The notes: generated by a model from the letters alone, not told the origin. DNA of 55,183 bases from CBDHFQ01 sp965262565 (GCA_965262565.1 CBDHFQ010000031.1:1-55183); one strand, 5' to 3'; shown: positions 40,964 through 51,287, numbered from the stretch's first letter. Translations and numbers: made by a program.

Positions 40964-42178
40964 ATGACAATCAGACAAATTAAGCAGCGATACGGTATAG
41001 TGGGAAACTGCCGGGAAATTAATTCTGCTGTGGAAGTTGCTTTACAAGTTGCTCCTACGGATGTTGCTGTATTAATATACGGGGAAAATGGAACTGGAAA
41101 AGATGTTTTTTCAAGAATTATTCACGATAACAGCAAACGTAAACACCGCCAGTTAATTGCCATTAATACAGGTGCTATCCCAGAAGGTACCCTGGATTCA
41201 GAATTATTTGGCCATGAAAGAGGGGCTTTTACTTCGGCTTATGAATCTAGGAAAGGGTATTTTGAAGAAGCAGAAGAGGGGAGCATTTTTCTCGATGAAA
41301 TAGGGGAGATGCCTATGGCTACCCAAGCCAGACTTCTCAGGTTGATAGAAAATGGGGAATATTTACGTGTAGGTTCTTCTAAAGTGAAAAACGCAGATGT
41401 GAGAATTATTGCTGCCACTAATAAGAACCTTGTGGACATGATTCGAAAGGATCGATTTAGGGAAGATCTTTATTTTAGATTAAATACCGTTTCTATCAAT
41501 GTACCTCCACTGAGGGATAGAGGAGAAGATATTGAGCTTTTATTTAACTATTTTGCTCATGAGTTTGCAGATAAATATAAAAGAGATGCGATAGAATTAT
41601 CTACTGAGGCTGTCCCTATGCTTTATAAGTATCGGTGGCCCGGAAATGTGAGGGAACTTAGGAATCTGGTAGAAAAATTAACCCTGCTGGTAAAAGGCGA
41701 AGAAGTATCTGCAAATGTGCTTAAGAAAAATCTTCTGATACAAGAAAGCTATTTGCCTAGTGTGATTCCTTTTCCAAATGAGGAGGATGAGTATTTAAAT
41801 GGAGAAAGCGATGGAGTTAGCAGGAAAGAGTTAGATATGTTATACAAGCTCATCTACGATTTAGGGAAAGAAGTATCCGATTTGAAGAAGATGATTTTAT
41901 TAGGAATGAAAACTCGAGAGTATGAGACTGCTCCTGTAGGATCCTATCCTTCTTATTACGCAGAAGGCATTCCTAATGGAGAATTTAATCATAACATACA
42001 ACCTAATAAACCTGCTCAGCCACTGTTAGAAGAATCCTTATCCCTCGAAAAAAAGGAAAAAGAGCTGATTGTAAAAGCATTAAACAAACACCACAATAAT
42101 CGAAAGAAAGCTGCCTCTGAACTAGGTATCTCTGAGAGGACATTATACCGGAAGATAAAAAATTACGATATTGATTAA
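40964..42178 (+). CDS. Sigma-54-interacting transcriptional activator, no receiver domain
   Basis: This 404-residue AAA+ activator has Walker A GENGTGKD at residues 40-47, the sigma-54 contact loop GAFTSA at 87-92 (GAFTGA in most members), Walker B IFLDEIGEM at about 108 and the arginine-finger region FREDLYFRLN. A Fis-type HTH is at the C-terminus (HHNNRKKAASELGISERTLY). No receiver or sensory domain precedes the AAA+ core, so activity may be set by expression or partner binding. In Bacteroidota this gene type often stands directly before lptE, as here; regulation of envelope genes is inference. Confidence 0.92.
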   Translation: MTIRQIKQRYGIVGNCREINSAVEVALQVAPTDVAVLIYGENGTGKDVFSRIIHDNSKRKHRQLIAINTGAIPEGTLDSELFGHERGAFTSAYESRKGYFEEAEEGSIFLDEIGEMPMATQARLLRLIENGEYLRVGSSKVKNADVRIIAATNKNLVDMIRKDRFREDLYFRLNTVSINVPPLRDRGEDIELLFNYFAHEFADKYKRDAIELSTEAVPMLYKYRWPGNVRELRNLVEKLTLLVKGEEVSANVLKKNLLIQESYLPSVIPFPNEEDEYLNGESDGVSRKELDMLYKLIYDLGKEVSDLKKMILLGMKTREYETAPVGSYPSYYAEGIPNGEFNHNIQPNKPAQPLLEESLSLEKKEKELIVKALNKHHNNRKKAASELGISERTLYRKIKNYDID

Positions 42179-42194
42179 GAAGTACAAGGGTCAG

Positions 42195-42725
42195 ATGAAA
42201 TTTCACCTTATCAGATATAAACTACTATTTATCAGCACTTATACAATGCTCCTCGGCATCGGGTGTTCTGTGGGATTTAATTTTACAGGTGTACCAAAAG
42301 GAAGTGTAACCAGTAATCTGGAATCTATATCCATAGAATTATTTGGAAATCAAGCTCCCATTATAGTTCCTGAGTTGGCACAAGTATTTACAGAGGGTCT
42401 TCAGGATCAATTTATTTCTCAGTCGAGGTTGAAAGTTACCAATGGAGATGCAGATGTGATTTTATCTGGTACAATAACAAATTATGCAGTAACTCCCGTA
42501 GCGATTACCGGAGATGAAAGGGCGGCTCAAAGTAGACTGACTATCGGAGTTAGAGTGAGTTATGAAAATACGGTTGTACCAGAGGAAAGTTGGGAACAGA
42601 GTTTTAGTAAGTTCATAGATTTTGATGCTGATGAAGATTTTGTAAGCCTGGAAGAAGAATTATATCAAGAGGTCAACGAACAGCTTATTCAGGATATTTT
42701 TACAAAATCTCTGGGAGACTGGTAA
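42195..42725 (+). CDS. lptE: LPS assembly lipoprotein LptE
   Basis: This 176-residue lipoprotein is the plug of the LptD outer-membrane LPS translocon. The ATG at 42195 is chosen because it gives a proper lipoprotein signal with lipobox LLGIGCSVGFNF; a TTG at 42171 extends the frame but overlaps the previous gene. The body has the Bacteroidota LptE pattern: LESISIELFGNQAPIIVPEL, then FTEGLQDQFISQSRLKV and GDADVILSGTITNY. It is co-directional with the activator gene, 16 bp after its stop, and with the TPR and secG genes. Confidence 0.88.
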   Translation: MKFHLIRYKLLFISTYTMLLGIGCSVGFNFTGVPKGSVTSNLESISIELFGNQAPIIVPELAQVFTEGLQDQFISQSRLKVTNGDADVILSGTITNYAVTPVAITGDERAAQSRLTIGVRVSYENTVVPEESWEQSFSKFIDFDADEDFVSLEEELYQEVNEQLIQDIFTKSLGDW

Positions 42726-42747
42726 TAGAAATTAATGGGCAGAATAA

Positions 42748-43551
42748 ATGAGGGAAGACGATTTAAAAAAAGTAGTAGATCTTTACTGGATTGTTGATAA
42801 GTCATCTCTGTCACAAACTGAGATGCGTTTGGTAGATGAAGTTCGGGTTCAATATCCTTTCTTTGTTATTCCCCATTACGTAAAAGCAAAATATTCGGGA
42901 AGTAAAATTGATTTGTTTTCGGCAAGTACCTACGCACCAAATAGAATCCTTTTGCAAAAATATGTACAAATTGATCAGTTTTCTGTAGATTCGTCAAATG
43001 ATGAACCCACTGCTAATGAGGGTTCCGAGAGAGAGAAAGCTCCAGCACTAATTCCCGGTAAAATGGACCTTTTTTCCATTATTGATCCAGAATGGTTTTC
43101 TGAATATGAGCCACAAATCGAAGGCTTATTTACAGTCATTTCTGAGGAGGATCAGGTGGCTTCTTTTCCATTGTTAAATTTTGACATTAAAGAACTAAGC
43201 TGGCAATACCTTTATCTGGTAGAGGAGATAAGGAATCAAATAAAACAAACTATTGTTCATCGTTCTCAAAAAGAAGTGTTGAAGGAAAGGGAGATCGATA
43301 ATTTCTTGCGGCATATTTCTTCCCTTAAAAATTTTCGGCCAGAAGGAGAAGATGAAAATGGGAAACCTGATCCTGGTGCTATGGCAAGTGTAGAAGAAAA
43401 TGATGAGATAGTAAGTGAAACCCTTGCTAAATTGCATGTTAGGCAAGGGAATTATTCTGAAGCTGTGAGAATTTATGAAAAACTTAGCTTGTTATTTCCC
43501 GAAAAAAACATGTACTTTGCGGATCAAATTGAAAAAATAAGTAATTACTAA
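42748..43551 (+). CDS. TPR-like protein between lptE and secG, 267 aa
   Basis: A soluble protein with no signal peptide. The N-terminal part (DLYWIVDKSSLSQTEMRLVD, YPFFVIPHYVKAKY) and a C-terminal tetratricopeptide-like hairpin (ETLAKLHVRQGNYSEAVRIY) are separated by an acidic linker. Its stop codon overlaps the secG start (TAATG), so translation is coupled. The order lptE, this gene, secG is common in Bacteroidota, but its function is not established. Confidence 0.82.
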   Translation: MREDDLKKVVDLYWIVDKSSLSQTEMRLVDEVRVQYPFFVIPHYVKAKYSGSKIDLFSASTYAPNRILLQKYVQIDQFSVDSSNDEPTANEGSEREKAPALIPGKMDLFSIIDPEWFSEYEPQIEGLFTVISEEDQVASFPLLNFDIKELSWQYLYLVEEIRNQIKQTIVHRSQKEVLKEREIDNFLRHISSLKNFRPEGEDENGKPDPGAMASVEENDEIVSETLAKLHVRQGNYSEAVRIYEKLSLLFPEKNMYFADQIEKISNY

Positions 43552-43925
43552 TGTCTTTTCTAATTGGTTTTTTATCTGTGTTGTCAGTCCTTATAGCTAT
43601 TGCCCTTATTTTAATTGTAGTAATACAAAATAGTAAAGGAGGTGGCTTATCTTCTACATTTGGTGCGTCTGGAGCTGCACAAATGTTGGGAGCAAGAAGA
43701 AGTAGTGAATATATTGAGAAGCTTACCTGGTGGTTAGCAGGTGCACTGGCGATTATAGCATTCACAGCTAATGTAGTAGGTACTTCCAGCTCCACAGAAC
43801 AACAATTGAGAATGAGAAGAAGTATTGAGGAAGGTTCCCAGTATATTGAACAACCTACACAGATACTAAGTCCCGATGCATACGAGGCGCCAGGATCGGA
43901 ACTGGAAGCTACACCAGAAGAATAA
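43551..43925 (+). CDS. secG: Protein translocase subunit SecG
   Basis: This 124-residue inner-membrane protein stimulates SecYEG translocation. Two membrane segments (FLSVLSVLIAIALILIVVIQ and WWLAGALAIIAFTANVVG) flank the family hallmark NSKGGGLSSTFGASGAAQML. The acidic C-terminal tail is variable. It is translationally coupled to the preceding TPR gene by a 1-bp overlap. Confidence 0.94.
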   Translation: MSFLIGFLSVLSVLIAIALILIVVIQNSKGGGLSSTFGASGAAQMLGARRSSEYIEKLTWWLAGALAIIAFTANVVGTSSSTEQQLRMRRSIEEGSQYIEQPTQILSPDAYEAPGSELEATPEE

Positions 43926-43973
43926 TGTAATTCTTGTTTTTCCTCGGCATAGGAACATGCCTTTGTTTAATTT

Positions 43974-44939
43974 ATGAATATCAGACCCAGAAGAAACCGC
44001 CGCTCTCGTGCTATTCGTGGAATGGTATCAGAGCATTCTCTCTCTTTAGAAAAGATTATTTACCCTTATTTTGTACTTCCAGGTCAATTATTGAAAATTC
44101 CAGTGTCCTCTATGCCTGGAATATTTCGCTTAAGTACAGATTTGATCCTTCAGGATATAGAAGAGTGTTTATCCTTAGGGATTCAAAATGTGATTCTTTT
44201 CCCTGTGGTACCGGAAGAGGATAAAGATCCTACGGCCAGTGTAAGTTATCAGGAAGAGCATTTTTATCTTAAATGCATAAGATCCATTAAAGAGAGGTTC
44301 CCTGAGGTGTGCATAATTACAGATGTGGCTATGGACCCATATAGTTCTGATGGACATGATGGATTGGTAAGAGATGGAGAGATTCTGAACGATGAAACTC
44401 TTCCTATTTTGGCGAATATGGCAGTAGCTCAGGCTCAGGCAGGAGCTGATATTATCGGTCCTTCTGATATGATGGATGGTCGTGTGGGAGTAATTAGAAC
44501 TTGCCTGGATGATGCTGGATTTTCTCAAGTGGGAATAATGTCGTATACGGCTAAATACGCAAGTGCCTTTTACGGTCCTTTCAGAGATGCGCTTGATTCT
44601 GCTCCTAAATCCGGAGATAAAAAAACTTACCAAATGGATCCGGCCAACCAAAAAGAAGCTTTAAGAGAAGGCTTTTTAGACGAGGAAGAAGGGGCAGACT
44701 TTTTAATGGTTAAGCCAGCTTTACCATATTTAGATGTTATTTCATTACTGAAGCAACACACACAACTTCCTATTGTTGCTTATCAAGTGAGTGGTGAATA
44801 TGCTATGATCAAAGCTGCAGCTCAGAATAATTGGTTAGAAGAAACGGCTGCTATGTTTGAAGCTATGCTCTCTATAAAAAGGGCTGGCGCTGATGTGATT
44901 ATTTCATATTTTGCGAAGCAATTAGCCAAAGCTATGTAA
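43974..44939 (+). CDS. hemB: Porphobilinogen synthase (delta-aminolevulinic acid dehydratase)
   Basis: This 321-residue TIM-barrel enzyme condenses two 5-aminolevulinate molecules in heme synthesis. The two active-site lysines are in IMSYTAKYASAFYGPF and ADFLMVKPALPYLD. Other conserved parts are RRNRRSRAIRGMV at the start, TDVAMDPYSSDGHDGLV and ADIIGPSDMMDGRVG. The metal-site segment (TDVAMDPYSSDGHDG) has Asp/Ser where zinc-type enzymes have Cys, suggesting a Mg-dependent form. It follows secG after 48 bp. Confidence 0.97.
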   Translation: MNIRPRRNRRSRAIRGMVSEHSLSLEKIIYPYFVLPGQLLKIPVSSMPGIFRLSTDLILQDIEECLSLGIQNVILFPVVPEEDKDPTASVSYQEEHFYLKCIRSIKERFPEVCIITDVAMDPYSSDGHDGLVRDGEILNDETLPILANMAVAQAQAGADIIGPSDMMDGRVGVIRTCLDDAGFSQVGIMSYTAKYASAFYGPFRDALDSAPKSGDKKTYQMDPANQKEALREGFLDEEEGADFLMVKPALPYLDVISLLKQHTQLPIVAYQVSGEYAMIKAAAQNNWLEETAAMFEAMLSIKRAGADVIISYFAKQLAKAM

Positions 44940-45089
44940 ATCTTTTTCTGGCACTTCATTTGTAACACCAATGCAATAAACCAGATGAATGTTAGTATTT
45001 TAGGCTGTTGAATTAATTTATTTTCAGCTATTTCCGTATAATCTGATTAATGTTAAATTGCAGAAGAAGATCCCTTAAATAAGCTCATA

Positions 45090-48000
45090 ATGAAACGCGA
45101 AACTGCTCTTTTACTTTTATCTATTATTTTTTCCGGATCTTTGGTATGTGGACAGATTTCCCCTTACCAAACTTATTTAGCACTTTACGAAGAAGCCGTA
45201 GAGCTTTATGAAAAAGAAGCATATGCTGCTTCACAGCAAAAAGTTGAAGCGTTTCTCGAGGCAGAGAAAGAACTAAGGGGGAATAGAAATAATGATGTCC
45301 ATGCTAATGCTTTGTTTATCAGGGCTTCATCGGCTTATTTACTTCAAAGGGATGATGCTGTCATTTTATTAAAAGAATTTATTCAGCTCTATCCTGAAAA
45401 TACTAAATCAGAATTAGCTCGATATACTCTGGGAAAGTTTTATTTTGAGCAGGATTCATATAGAGAAGCCATAAGCCTTCTTCAAACTGCTTACGATAGT
45501 TTTAGTCTTCCAAGGGCAAAACAGGAAGAATTAACATTTTACCTGGGATATTGTTACTACAAATTATCCGAAAGTGATCCCCAGGCCATCAGTAAAGCTG
45601 AACGTTATCTGGCTAATGCCAGCGAAAAGCCTTCTGAATTTCAAGAAGAAGCTCAATATTATTATGCTATCTTATTATATGATCAAGCGCAATATGACAG
45701 AGCCTATTTCCAGTTAAAAGAATTACAGGATTCGGAGAAATATGGCGAAGATATTAGGGTCTATCTAGCCTATTGTATGTTGCAGTTGAGGTATTATGAA
45801 GAGTTATACAATCTGGCACAAACCTTGGCCCTCGATGGAAGAAGGAGAAGGAAGGATGCTGAAGTATTTGCTATAGCTGCTAATGCAAGTTACGAACAGA
45901 ATAATTTTCCTACGGCTATTGAGTACTTTCAGTCCTATGAACGCTCAGCCAATGGATTGGATCGAACAAGTGATTTTAGATATGGATTCGCTCATTATAA
46001 ATTACAACAATTTGAACAGGCAATCCCTGTTCTCCAGAGAGTGCTGACGACTGATGATTCACTTTCTCAGGTTGCAGCTTATTACCTGGGCTTTTGCTTC
46101 CTAAACGTAAACGATCCTGAAAGTGCGAAATTTGCCTTTTATAAGTCATCTCAAGCTTTTGGACGAAATGCTTACAGTGAGTTACAGGAAGATGCATTGT
46201 TCCAATATGCCAAAGTTGCTTTTGCTACCAGAGATTATGGCGAAGCTTTAACAGCTTTGCAACAATTGACGAATAGGAATCTGTATCCAAACTTTGTTCA
46301 TTATCAGGAAGCCCAATCATTAATAGGAGAAATCCTCTTTTATTCCAAGAACTATGAAGAAGCCATTCAATATTTTGAGCAAAGTGGTAATTTAACTGAT
46401 CCCAGAGCCAGAATTGCTTATCAAAAGGCCTGTTACTATAGAGGACTTGACCTGTTCAATCAAAAAGATCTTTCCCAGGCTGATATGTTCTTTCAGAAAG
46501 CTGTCAATATTAATGCAGACCAGGAGTTGACCCTTTCCGCTCAATATTGGATGGCAGAGTCCTTGTTCAGGCAAGGGCAATTTGATCAATCTAGAAACGC
46601 ATTTAATACTTTTACAAGAATTCCCGGAGCTCCTTCGCATTCATATGCTCCATTAGCTGATTATGGGATTGCATGGACATATTTTAAGGAGCAAAATTAC
46701 AATCTAGCTGTTCAGTTTTTTGATCAATTTATTAAGAAAGCTGGTAACAGGGCTCCTAAAAGGCCTTTTGTCGATGCATTTCTCAGAGCAGGAGATGGTC
46801 TTTTCTTAATGAAGCAGTATGATAGGGCTGAAGGGTATTATAATCAGGTAATTTCTCTAAATTATGGATTTCAGGATTATGCCTATTTTCAAACAGGAGA
46901 GTCCCAGGCAAGGCAAAGAAGATATCAATCATCCATCGGATCTTTTAGAAAATTAATCGATCAATATCGCAATTCAGAATTGAGAGATGATGCACTAAGT
47001 CGTGTTTCGGAGATATACGGAACTTCTCTGAATGACTATAGAGCTGCTGCTCAATACGCACAACAACTGATCAGAGAGTATCCCAGGAGTCCTCTGGCAG
47101 CCAGTGCTTATAACCGCTTGGCACTTTCTGCATACAATTCTGGTAATCAATCTGCTGCAGTCAATTACTTTAAAAAGGTACTTGAGGAATATCCATCTGA
47201 TAGAATTAATAGTCAGGTAGCCCTTGATAATTTATCTGCTCTTTTACCTCCAGCGGAATTTGATCGCATTCTGCGTTCCTACAGAAGGAGGAACCCGGAC
47301 CTTGATGAAGGGCTAGCAGAGCTTACCTTTAATACTGGAAGGGATCGATTTTTTAATGGAAATTATACTTCGGCTATCAGTCAGTTATCCGCTTATATTA
47401 GAGATTTTAAAAATGGCCCCAATTACCAGGAGGCACTTCTTTTCCGAGCAAGATCATATAAACAGCTTGGAGAACTAAATAACGCCTACTCCGATTATCA
47501 ACAAGTATATAATGGTACTGTTTCAAATGAATTTACAGAGGTTGCATTATTAGAAGCGGCCCAACTTCACTTTGATCAAAATGAGTTTAATGAAAGTTTG
47601 AATTTATACCGACAATTAGATAATCAAGCTCAGAATACTCAAACTCGTACTGAAGCAAAATTTGGTATGGCAGAAAGCTTTAAAGCCATGAATAACAATA
47701 GAGGCGCGATAGAGGTGCTAGAACTTATTGCTACAGATCCGGAAGTGTCGGAAAATTCCAGAACTCAGGCTCGTTTGCAAATAGGTACTTCTTATTATAA
47801 TTTAGGGAACCTGGAGAGAGCCAGACAATCCTTTGCAGATATTGAACGAGAATTCAATAATGAGAGCGCTGCTCAAAGTCAATATTACATAACTCAGATA
47901 TTATTCGATCAAGGTAGATTTGATGATGCCTATGAAGCAGGCGTTTACATGAAAAATAATTATCCGAGTTATAACTATTGGAAAGCCAGAACATTTTTGG

Positions 48001-48191
48001 TCGTAGCTGAAGCAAATTACGAGCTAGGCGAAATTTTTCAAGCAAAAGGAACACTTCAAAGCCTTGTAGATCAGACGAGGGATAATTTTCCAGATGTATA
48101 CGAGACAGCAAAAAGGCGTCTGGAAGAGATTGAAGCTGAAGAAGAACTCAAAAGACAAAATGTTAACAATAATTCAGGAGGACGAGAATAA
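45090..48191 (+). CDS. Large TPR-repeat envelope protein, 1033 aa
   Basis: A signal peptide (LLLSIIFSGSLVCGQ) is followed by at least 15 tetratricopeptide repeats (AISLLQTAYDSFSLPRAKQE; AVQFFDQFIKKAGNRAPKR; QSAAVNYFKKVLEEYPSD) to about residue 1000, ending in a Glu-rich tail. It is an extended periplasmic scaffold. The stop is 14 bp before the start of an outer-membrane barrel protein, so the pair is co-expressed and may form one complex (inference). It resembles YbgF/BamD-like TPR scaffolds in style only. Confidence 0.88.
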   Translation: MKRETALLLLSIIFSGSLVCGQISPYQTYLALYEEAVELYEKEAYAASQQKVEAFLEAEKELRGNRNNDVHANALFIRASSAYLLQRDDAVILLKEFIQLYPENTKSELARYTLGKFYFEQDSYREAISLLQTAYDSFSLPRAKQEELTFYLGYCYYKLSESDPQAISKAERYLANASEKPSEFQEEAQYYYAILLYDQAQYDRAYFQLKELQDSEKYGEDIRVYLAYCMLQLRYYEELYNLAQTLALDGRRRRKDAEVFAIAANASYEQNNFPTAIEYFQSYERSANGLDRTSDFRYGFAHYKLQQFEQAIPVLQRVLTTDDSLSQVAAYYLGFCFLNVNDPESAKFAFYKSSQAFGRNAYSELQEDALFQYAKVAFATRDYGEALTALQQLTNRNLYPNFVHYQEAQSLIGEILFYSKNYEEAIQYFEQSGNLTDPRARIAYQKACYYRGLDLFNQKDLSQADMFFQKAVNINADQELTLSAQYWMAESLFRQGQFDQSRNAFNTFTRIPGAPSHSYAPLADYGIAWTYFKEQNYNLAVQFFDQFIKKAGNRAPKRPFVDAFLRAGDGLFLMKQYDRAEGYYNQVISLNYGFQDYAYFQTGESQARQRRYQSSIGSFRKLIDQYRNSELRDDALSRVSEIYGTSLNDYRAAAQYAQQLIREYPRSPLAASAYNRLALSAYNSGNQSAAVNYFKKVLEEYPSDRINSQVALDNLSALLPPAEFDRILRSYRRRNPDLDEGLAELTFNTGRDRFFNGNYTSAISQLSAYIRDFKNGPNYQEALLFRARSYKQLGELNNAYSDYQQVYNGTVSNEFTEVALLEAAQLHFDQNEFNESLNLYRQLDNQAQNTQTRTEAKFGMAESFKAMNNNRGAIEVLELIATDPEVSENSRTQARLQIGTSYYNLGNLERARQSFADIEREFNNESAAQSQYYITQILFDQGRFDDAYEAGVYMKNNYPSYNYWKARTFLVVAEANYELGEIFQAKGTLQSLVDQTRDNFPDVYETAKRRLEEIEAEEELKRQNVNNNSGGRE

Positions 48192-48204
48192 ATTGCAAGC
48201 ATCC

Positions 48205-49860
48205 ATGTTAATCAGGAATCCCATAATTTTTCTTATCATTAGTCTGGTGGTCTTCCCTTTTTCGGGCTTGACTCAGACTGATCCACTCCAGGGAAAAGAT
48301 TCTTTGGTCTTAGTCAATGATAGGATTTTGGAATCTATTGATAAAGATAAACCTGTACAAAATACTCCTTCTCAACAGGTGGAACCTCCAGCTGGAGCTA
48401 ATCTAAATTATCAGTCAAGAGACTACTTCATTGATACAGATTTTCAACCCGTTTCTCCACAAGCGGAACCTTTTGAATCAAATGCTGCGGCAAATAATAA
48501 AGAAGGATATATAAAGCTTGGTATTGGAAGATTCTTAACACCTTTATTTAAAGCAGTTTGGAACCAAAGCCGGAACACCGTTTTTGATTATGGAATCGGG
48601 TTTTCTCATTTTTCTGCTCATAATGATAAGGTAGAATTAAGACGTTTCAGAGAAAATGAAGGGAATATTCATGGAAGGTATTTCACCGATCAGCATATTA
48701 TTTCTGCTAAATTCAATGTTTTTAACACCACTTATTTCAATTTTGCCGATACAATTCCAAGAGCCACCGAAATGGAAAGAGAGGAAGCATTGAAAATGAC
48801 GTATACGAATGTGAACATTAAGGCTGAAATCGAAAGTACGCCAGGATTAGATTTACCATTTAGTTATAAAGGTGGAATTGGATTTCAGGTGTATAATGAT
48901 AGAAGGACAAATGAAGAATTTCACTTCACTGTCGATCCACAGCTGAAGGTTAATTTTTCTCCTGAATCAGCCCTGGGGCTCGTTACTGAATTTATTTATA
49001 CCAGAGGTAGAATCGCTGATTTAATTCAAAACAGAGGATTTATTTCTTTAGCGCCAGCATTTCATTATCAAACAGAGGATTTAAGAGTTAAAGCCGGGTT
49101 TAGATTCGATTTTTATAACAATGATATAGATTTTGATAGTGAAACAAATGTGGCTCCTCAGGTAGAATTAGGATATGCCTTATTCGGAGATGATTTGGTT
49201 ATTATTGTGGGTGCAGGTGGAGGAATAGATTACAATCCTTATTCTGAAATGATTGTTGAAAATCCTTATCTGGCAACGGACGTTTCTATTCTTCCTACAA
49301 TCGAGAAATGGAGTGTTTATGGTGGGATACAAGGAAATTTAACTGATGTATTCGATTATTCTGCTCGCGTTTACTACAAAAGAGTTGAACAAGCTCTTGT
49401 GTACACTATTCCGTTTGATGGATTTTTTCTTCAACCTTCATATGATTCCTTAACTCAGATATTTGGAATTTATGCAGAAGTAAATTACGATTTGAATTCT
49501 GATATTCGAGCTGGAGCAGCTGCCACTATAAATGTTTACGATACCGAAACGTTCGAAAGATATTTTCATGCTACCCCAGTGAGAGTTGATGTGTTCGGAG
49601 AATACCTATGGAACGAAAAACTGGTAGCAAAGGCTGAAGTAAACATTTATGGGCCTACAAAAGTAACGATAGATGCTGATGGTGAACTTGTTGAAAGGAA
49701 TCCTTTTGCTAATATTAGCCTTACAGGAGATTATCGAATTACTGACCAATTTTCGGTTTATGGTAATATTCGTAATTTACTAAGTGGAAACTTTGAGCGT
49801 TGGCATAATTACGTGGAGCGACCTATTGATTTCAGCGTAGGAATTACCTTCGTTTTTTAA
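48205..49860 (+). CDS. Outer-membrane beta-barrel protein paired with the TPR scaffold
   Basis: The ATG at 48205 is chosen because it starts a clean signal peptide (FLIISLVVFPFSGLTQ); the frame is open further upstream, but that part overlaps the TPR gene. The 551-residue product has a Pro/Gln-rich periplasmic N-terminal part, then many amphipathic strands resembling a TonB-dependent-receptor-type barrel without a plug (LGLVTEFIYTRGR; VRVDVFGEYLWNEKLVAKAE), and ends VGITFVF with a terminal aromatic. No TonB box was seen. Confidence 0.78.
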   Translation: MLIRNPIIFLIISLVVFPFSGLTQTDPLQGKDSLVLVNDRILESIDKDKPVQNTPSQQVEPPAGANLNYQSRDYFIDTDFQPVSPQAEPFESNAAANNKEGYIKLGIGRFLTPLFKAVWNQSRNTVFDYGIGFSHFSAHNDKVELRRFRENEGNIHGRYFTDQHIISAKFNVFNTTYFNFADTIPRATEMEREEALKMTYTNVNIKAEIESTPGLDLPFSYKGGIGFQVYNDRRTNEEFHFTVDPQLKVNFSPESALGLVTEFIYTRGRIADLIQNRGFISLAPAFHYQTEDLRVKAGFRFDFYNNDIDFDSETNVAPQVELGYALFGDDLVIIVGAGGGIDYNPYSEMIVENPYLATDVSILPTIEKWSVYGGIQGNLTDVFDYSARVYYKRVEQALVYTIPFDGFFLQPSYDSLTQIFGIYAEVNYDLNSDIRAGAAATINVYDTETFERYFHATPVRVDVFGEYLWNEKLVAKAEVNIYGPTKVTIDADGELVERNPFANISLTGDYRITDQFSVYGNIRNLLSGNFERWHNYVERPIDFSVGITFVF

Positions 49861-49952
49861 ATATTTCAATTATTTTTGTTAAAAAACGTTATAAAACAAA
49901 AAAAAAATCGTTATCAATATATGTAAACTCCGAAAGTTAAAAAATAGGAGAA

Positions 49953-51179
49953 ATGCGGAAGAATATTGATTTATATTTGCGGAGCGCTTTTAGAGAATTG
50001 GATGCTTTTGCTATTCCAAATGTTGGTACATTCAGTAAAATTTATCGCGCTGCGGAAGTAGAAGAACACATTACAGAGGTACGACCTCCTATGATTGATT
50101 TGGAGTTTCAGCCACATGTGAGAGAAGATGTTATTCTTACCCGATATTTTACGGAGAATATACACATGGAATTCTCTGAGGCTGAAATGATTGTTTTTAA
50201 TATTTCAGAAGTAATTGTAGATGCGCTAGACAGAAAAGGGAAATATCACATAGATCAGATTGGAACTCTTATCCGTAATTGGAAAGGGGATTTGATATTT
50301 CAAAGAGTGTCGGATGATAAGGATATTTTTGCTCATGAGTTTTTCGGTCTACAGCCCGTATCATTTCAGAAAAAATTACCATCTGAAATGGAATCACTCG
50401 ATAAAGAAGTGGAAATGCTAGATTCAAAACATTCAAAGTCATATTCTACCCAGGAAAAATTGAATTGGAAATCGTCCGTCCTAATTCTCAGTTTTTTAAC
50501 TCTTACCGTATTAACATTACTCAACAGGCCTGAAAATGATATTGACTCAATGATGGTCAAAAATGACGCTGCTTCTCAAACAGATAATGTATCAGTAGAT
50601 CAGTCTCTGGAAGAAATTACCGCTAATACCGACCAACTTCAGGTGGGCAATGAAGAAGAGCCTGTAATTACAGAGTATCAGGATCAAATTGAAAATGAAT
50701 CCTCTTCTGATCAAATGATAAACTCAGATAAGTTTATTGCTCAAAACACTCAACCAATTGAAAATACAAGATCACCGGAAGTAAACTCGGATAAAACTGT
50801 CGCGACAAGTAGAGGATTAGAAGCTCGTCAGCAAGGTGTTCCCAGGGGAGTTAATCAAGAAAATACCGCTGAAATCAATCCTGCTGAGGAATTTACATCC
50901 AGAGGGCTAGACCAACTTTCTCCTGAAAGTTCTACGGTTTATTATTATGTCATAGCTGGTAGTTATAGTTCCCTGAGTGCTGCAGAGTCTTTCGTCAAAA
51001 AGAAAAAAGCAAATGGTGAATCAGCGAAAATTATCAAACCTAAAAATGAAGAAGAAAATTATAGAGTTTCTATATTTTGGTCTGCCAACAAAGATGAAGT
51101 GATTAGGTATTTGAATCAGGAAAAACAAAAAGGTGATAAAACTATTTGGGTTTATTCAGAAGAAGTTGAGTCCTTTTAA
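49953..51179 (+). CDS. HU-like and SPOR domain membrane protein
   Basis: This 408-residue protein has an N-terminal domain of about 125 residues like the bacterial HU/CCDC81 type (SAFRELDAFAIPNVGTFSKI, GKYHIDQIGTLIRNWKGDL). One membrane segment follows at about 172-190 (SSVLILSFLTLTVLTLL). After a long polar linker comes a C-terminal SPOR domain at about 330-405 (YYYVIAGSYSSLSAAESFVK). SPOR domains bind denuded peptidoglycan at division sites, so the protein may link the cytoplasm to septal wall. A pure SPOR protein follows. Confidence 0.85.
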   Translation: MRKNIDLYLRSAFRELDAFAIPNVGTFSKIYRAAEVEEHITEVRPPMIDLEFQPHVREDVILTRYFTENIHMEFSEAEMIVFNISEVIVDALDRKGKYHIDQIGTLIRNWKGDLIFQRVSDDKDIFAHEFFGLQPVSFQKKLPSEMESLDKEVEMLDSKHSKSYSTQEKLNWKSSVLILSFLTLTVLTLLNRPENDIDSMMVKNDAASQTDNVSVDQSLEEITANTDQLQVGNEEEPVITEYQDQIENESSSDQMINSDKFIAQNTQPIENTRSPEVNSDKTVATSRGLEARQQGVPRGVNQENTAEINPAEEFTSRGLDQLSPESSTVYYYVIAGSYSSLSAAESFVKKKKANGESAKIIKPKNEEENYRVSIFWSANKDEVIRYLNQEKQKGDKTIWVYSEEVESF

Positions 51180-51287
51180 ACATTTTTCTTTCTAATTAGG
51201 TATCTTTACGCTTAAGCACCTTTCAATTTCATAAGCCAATTAATATTTAGGATATATATTTTAAGTGCATATAGAGAGTTTGTTGCT

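Noticed and set aside
48094..48204. Upstream start for the barrel protein overlapping the TPR gene
   Set aside because: It would place 37 charged residues before a clean signal peptide; the ATG at 48205 fits export.
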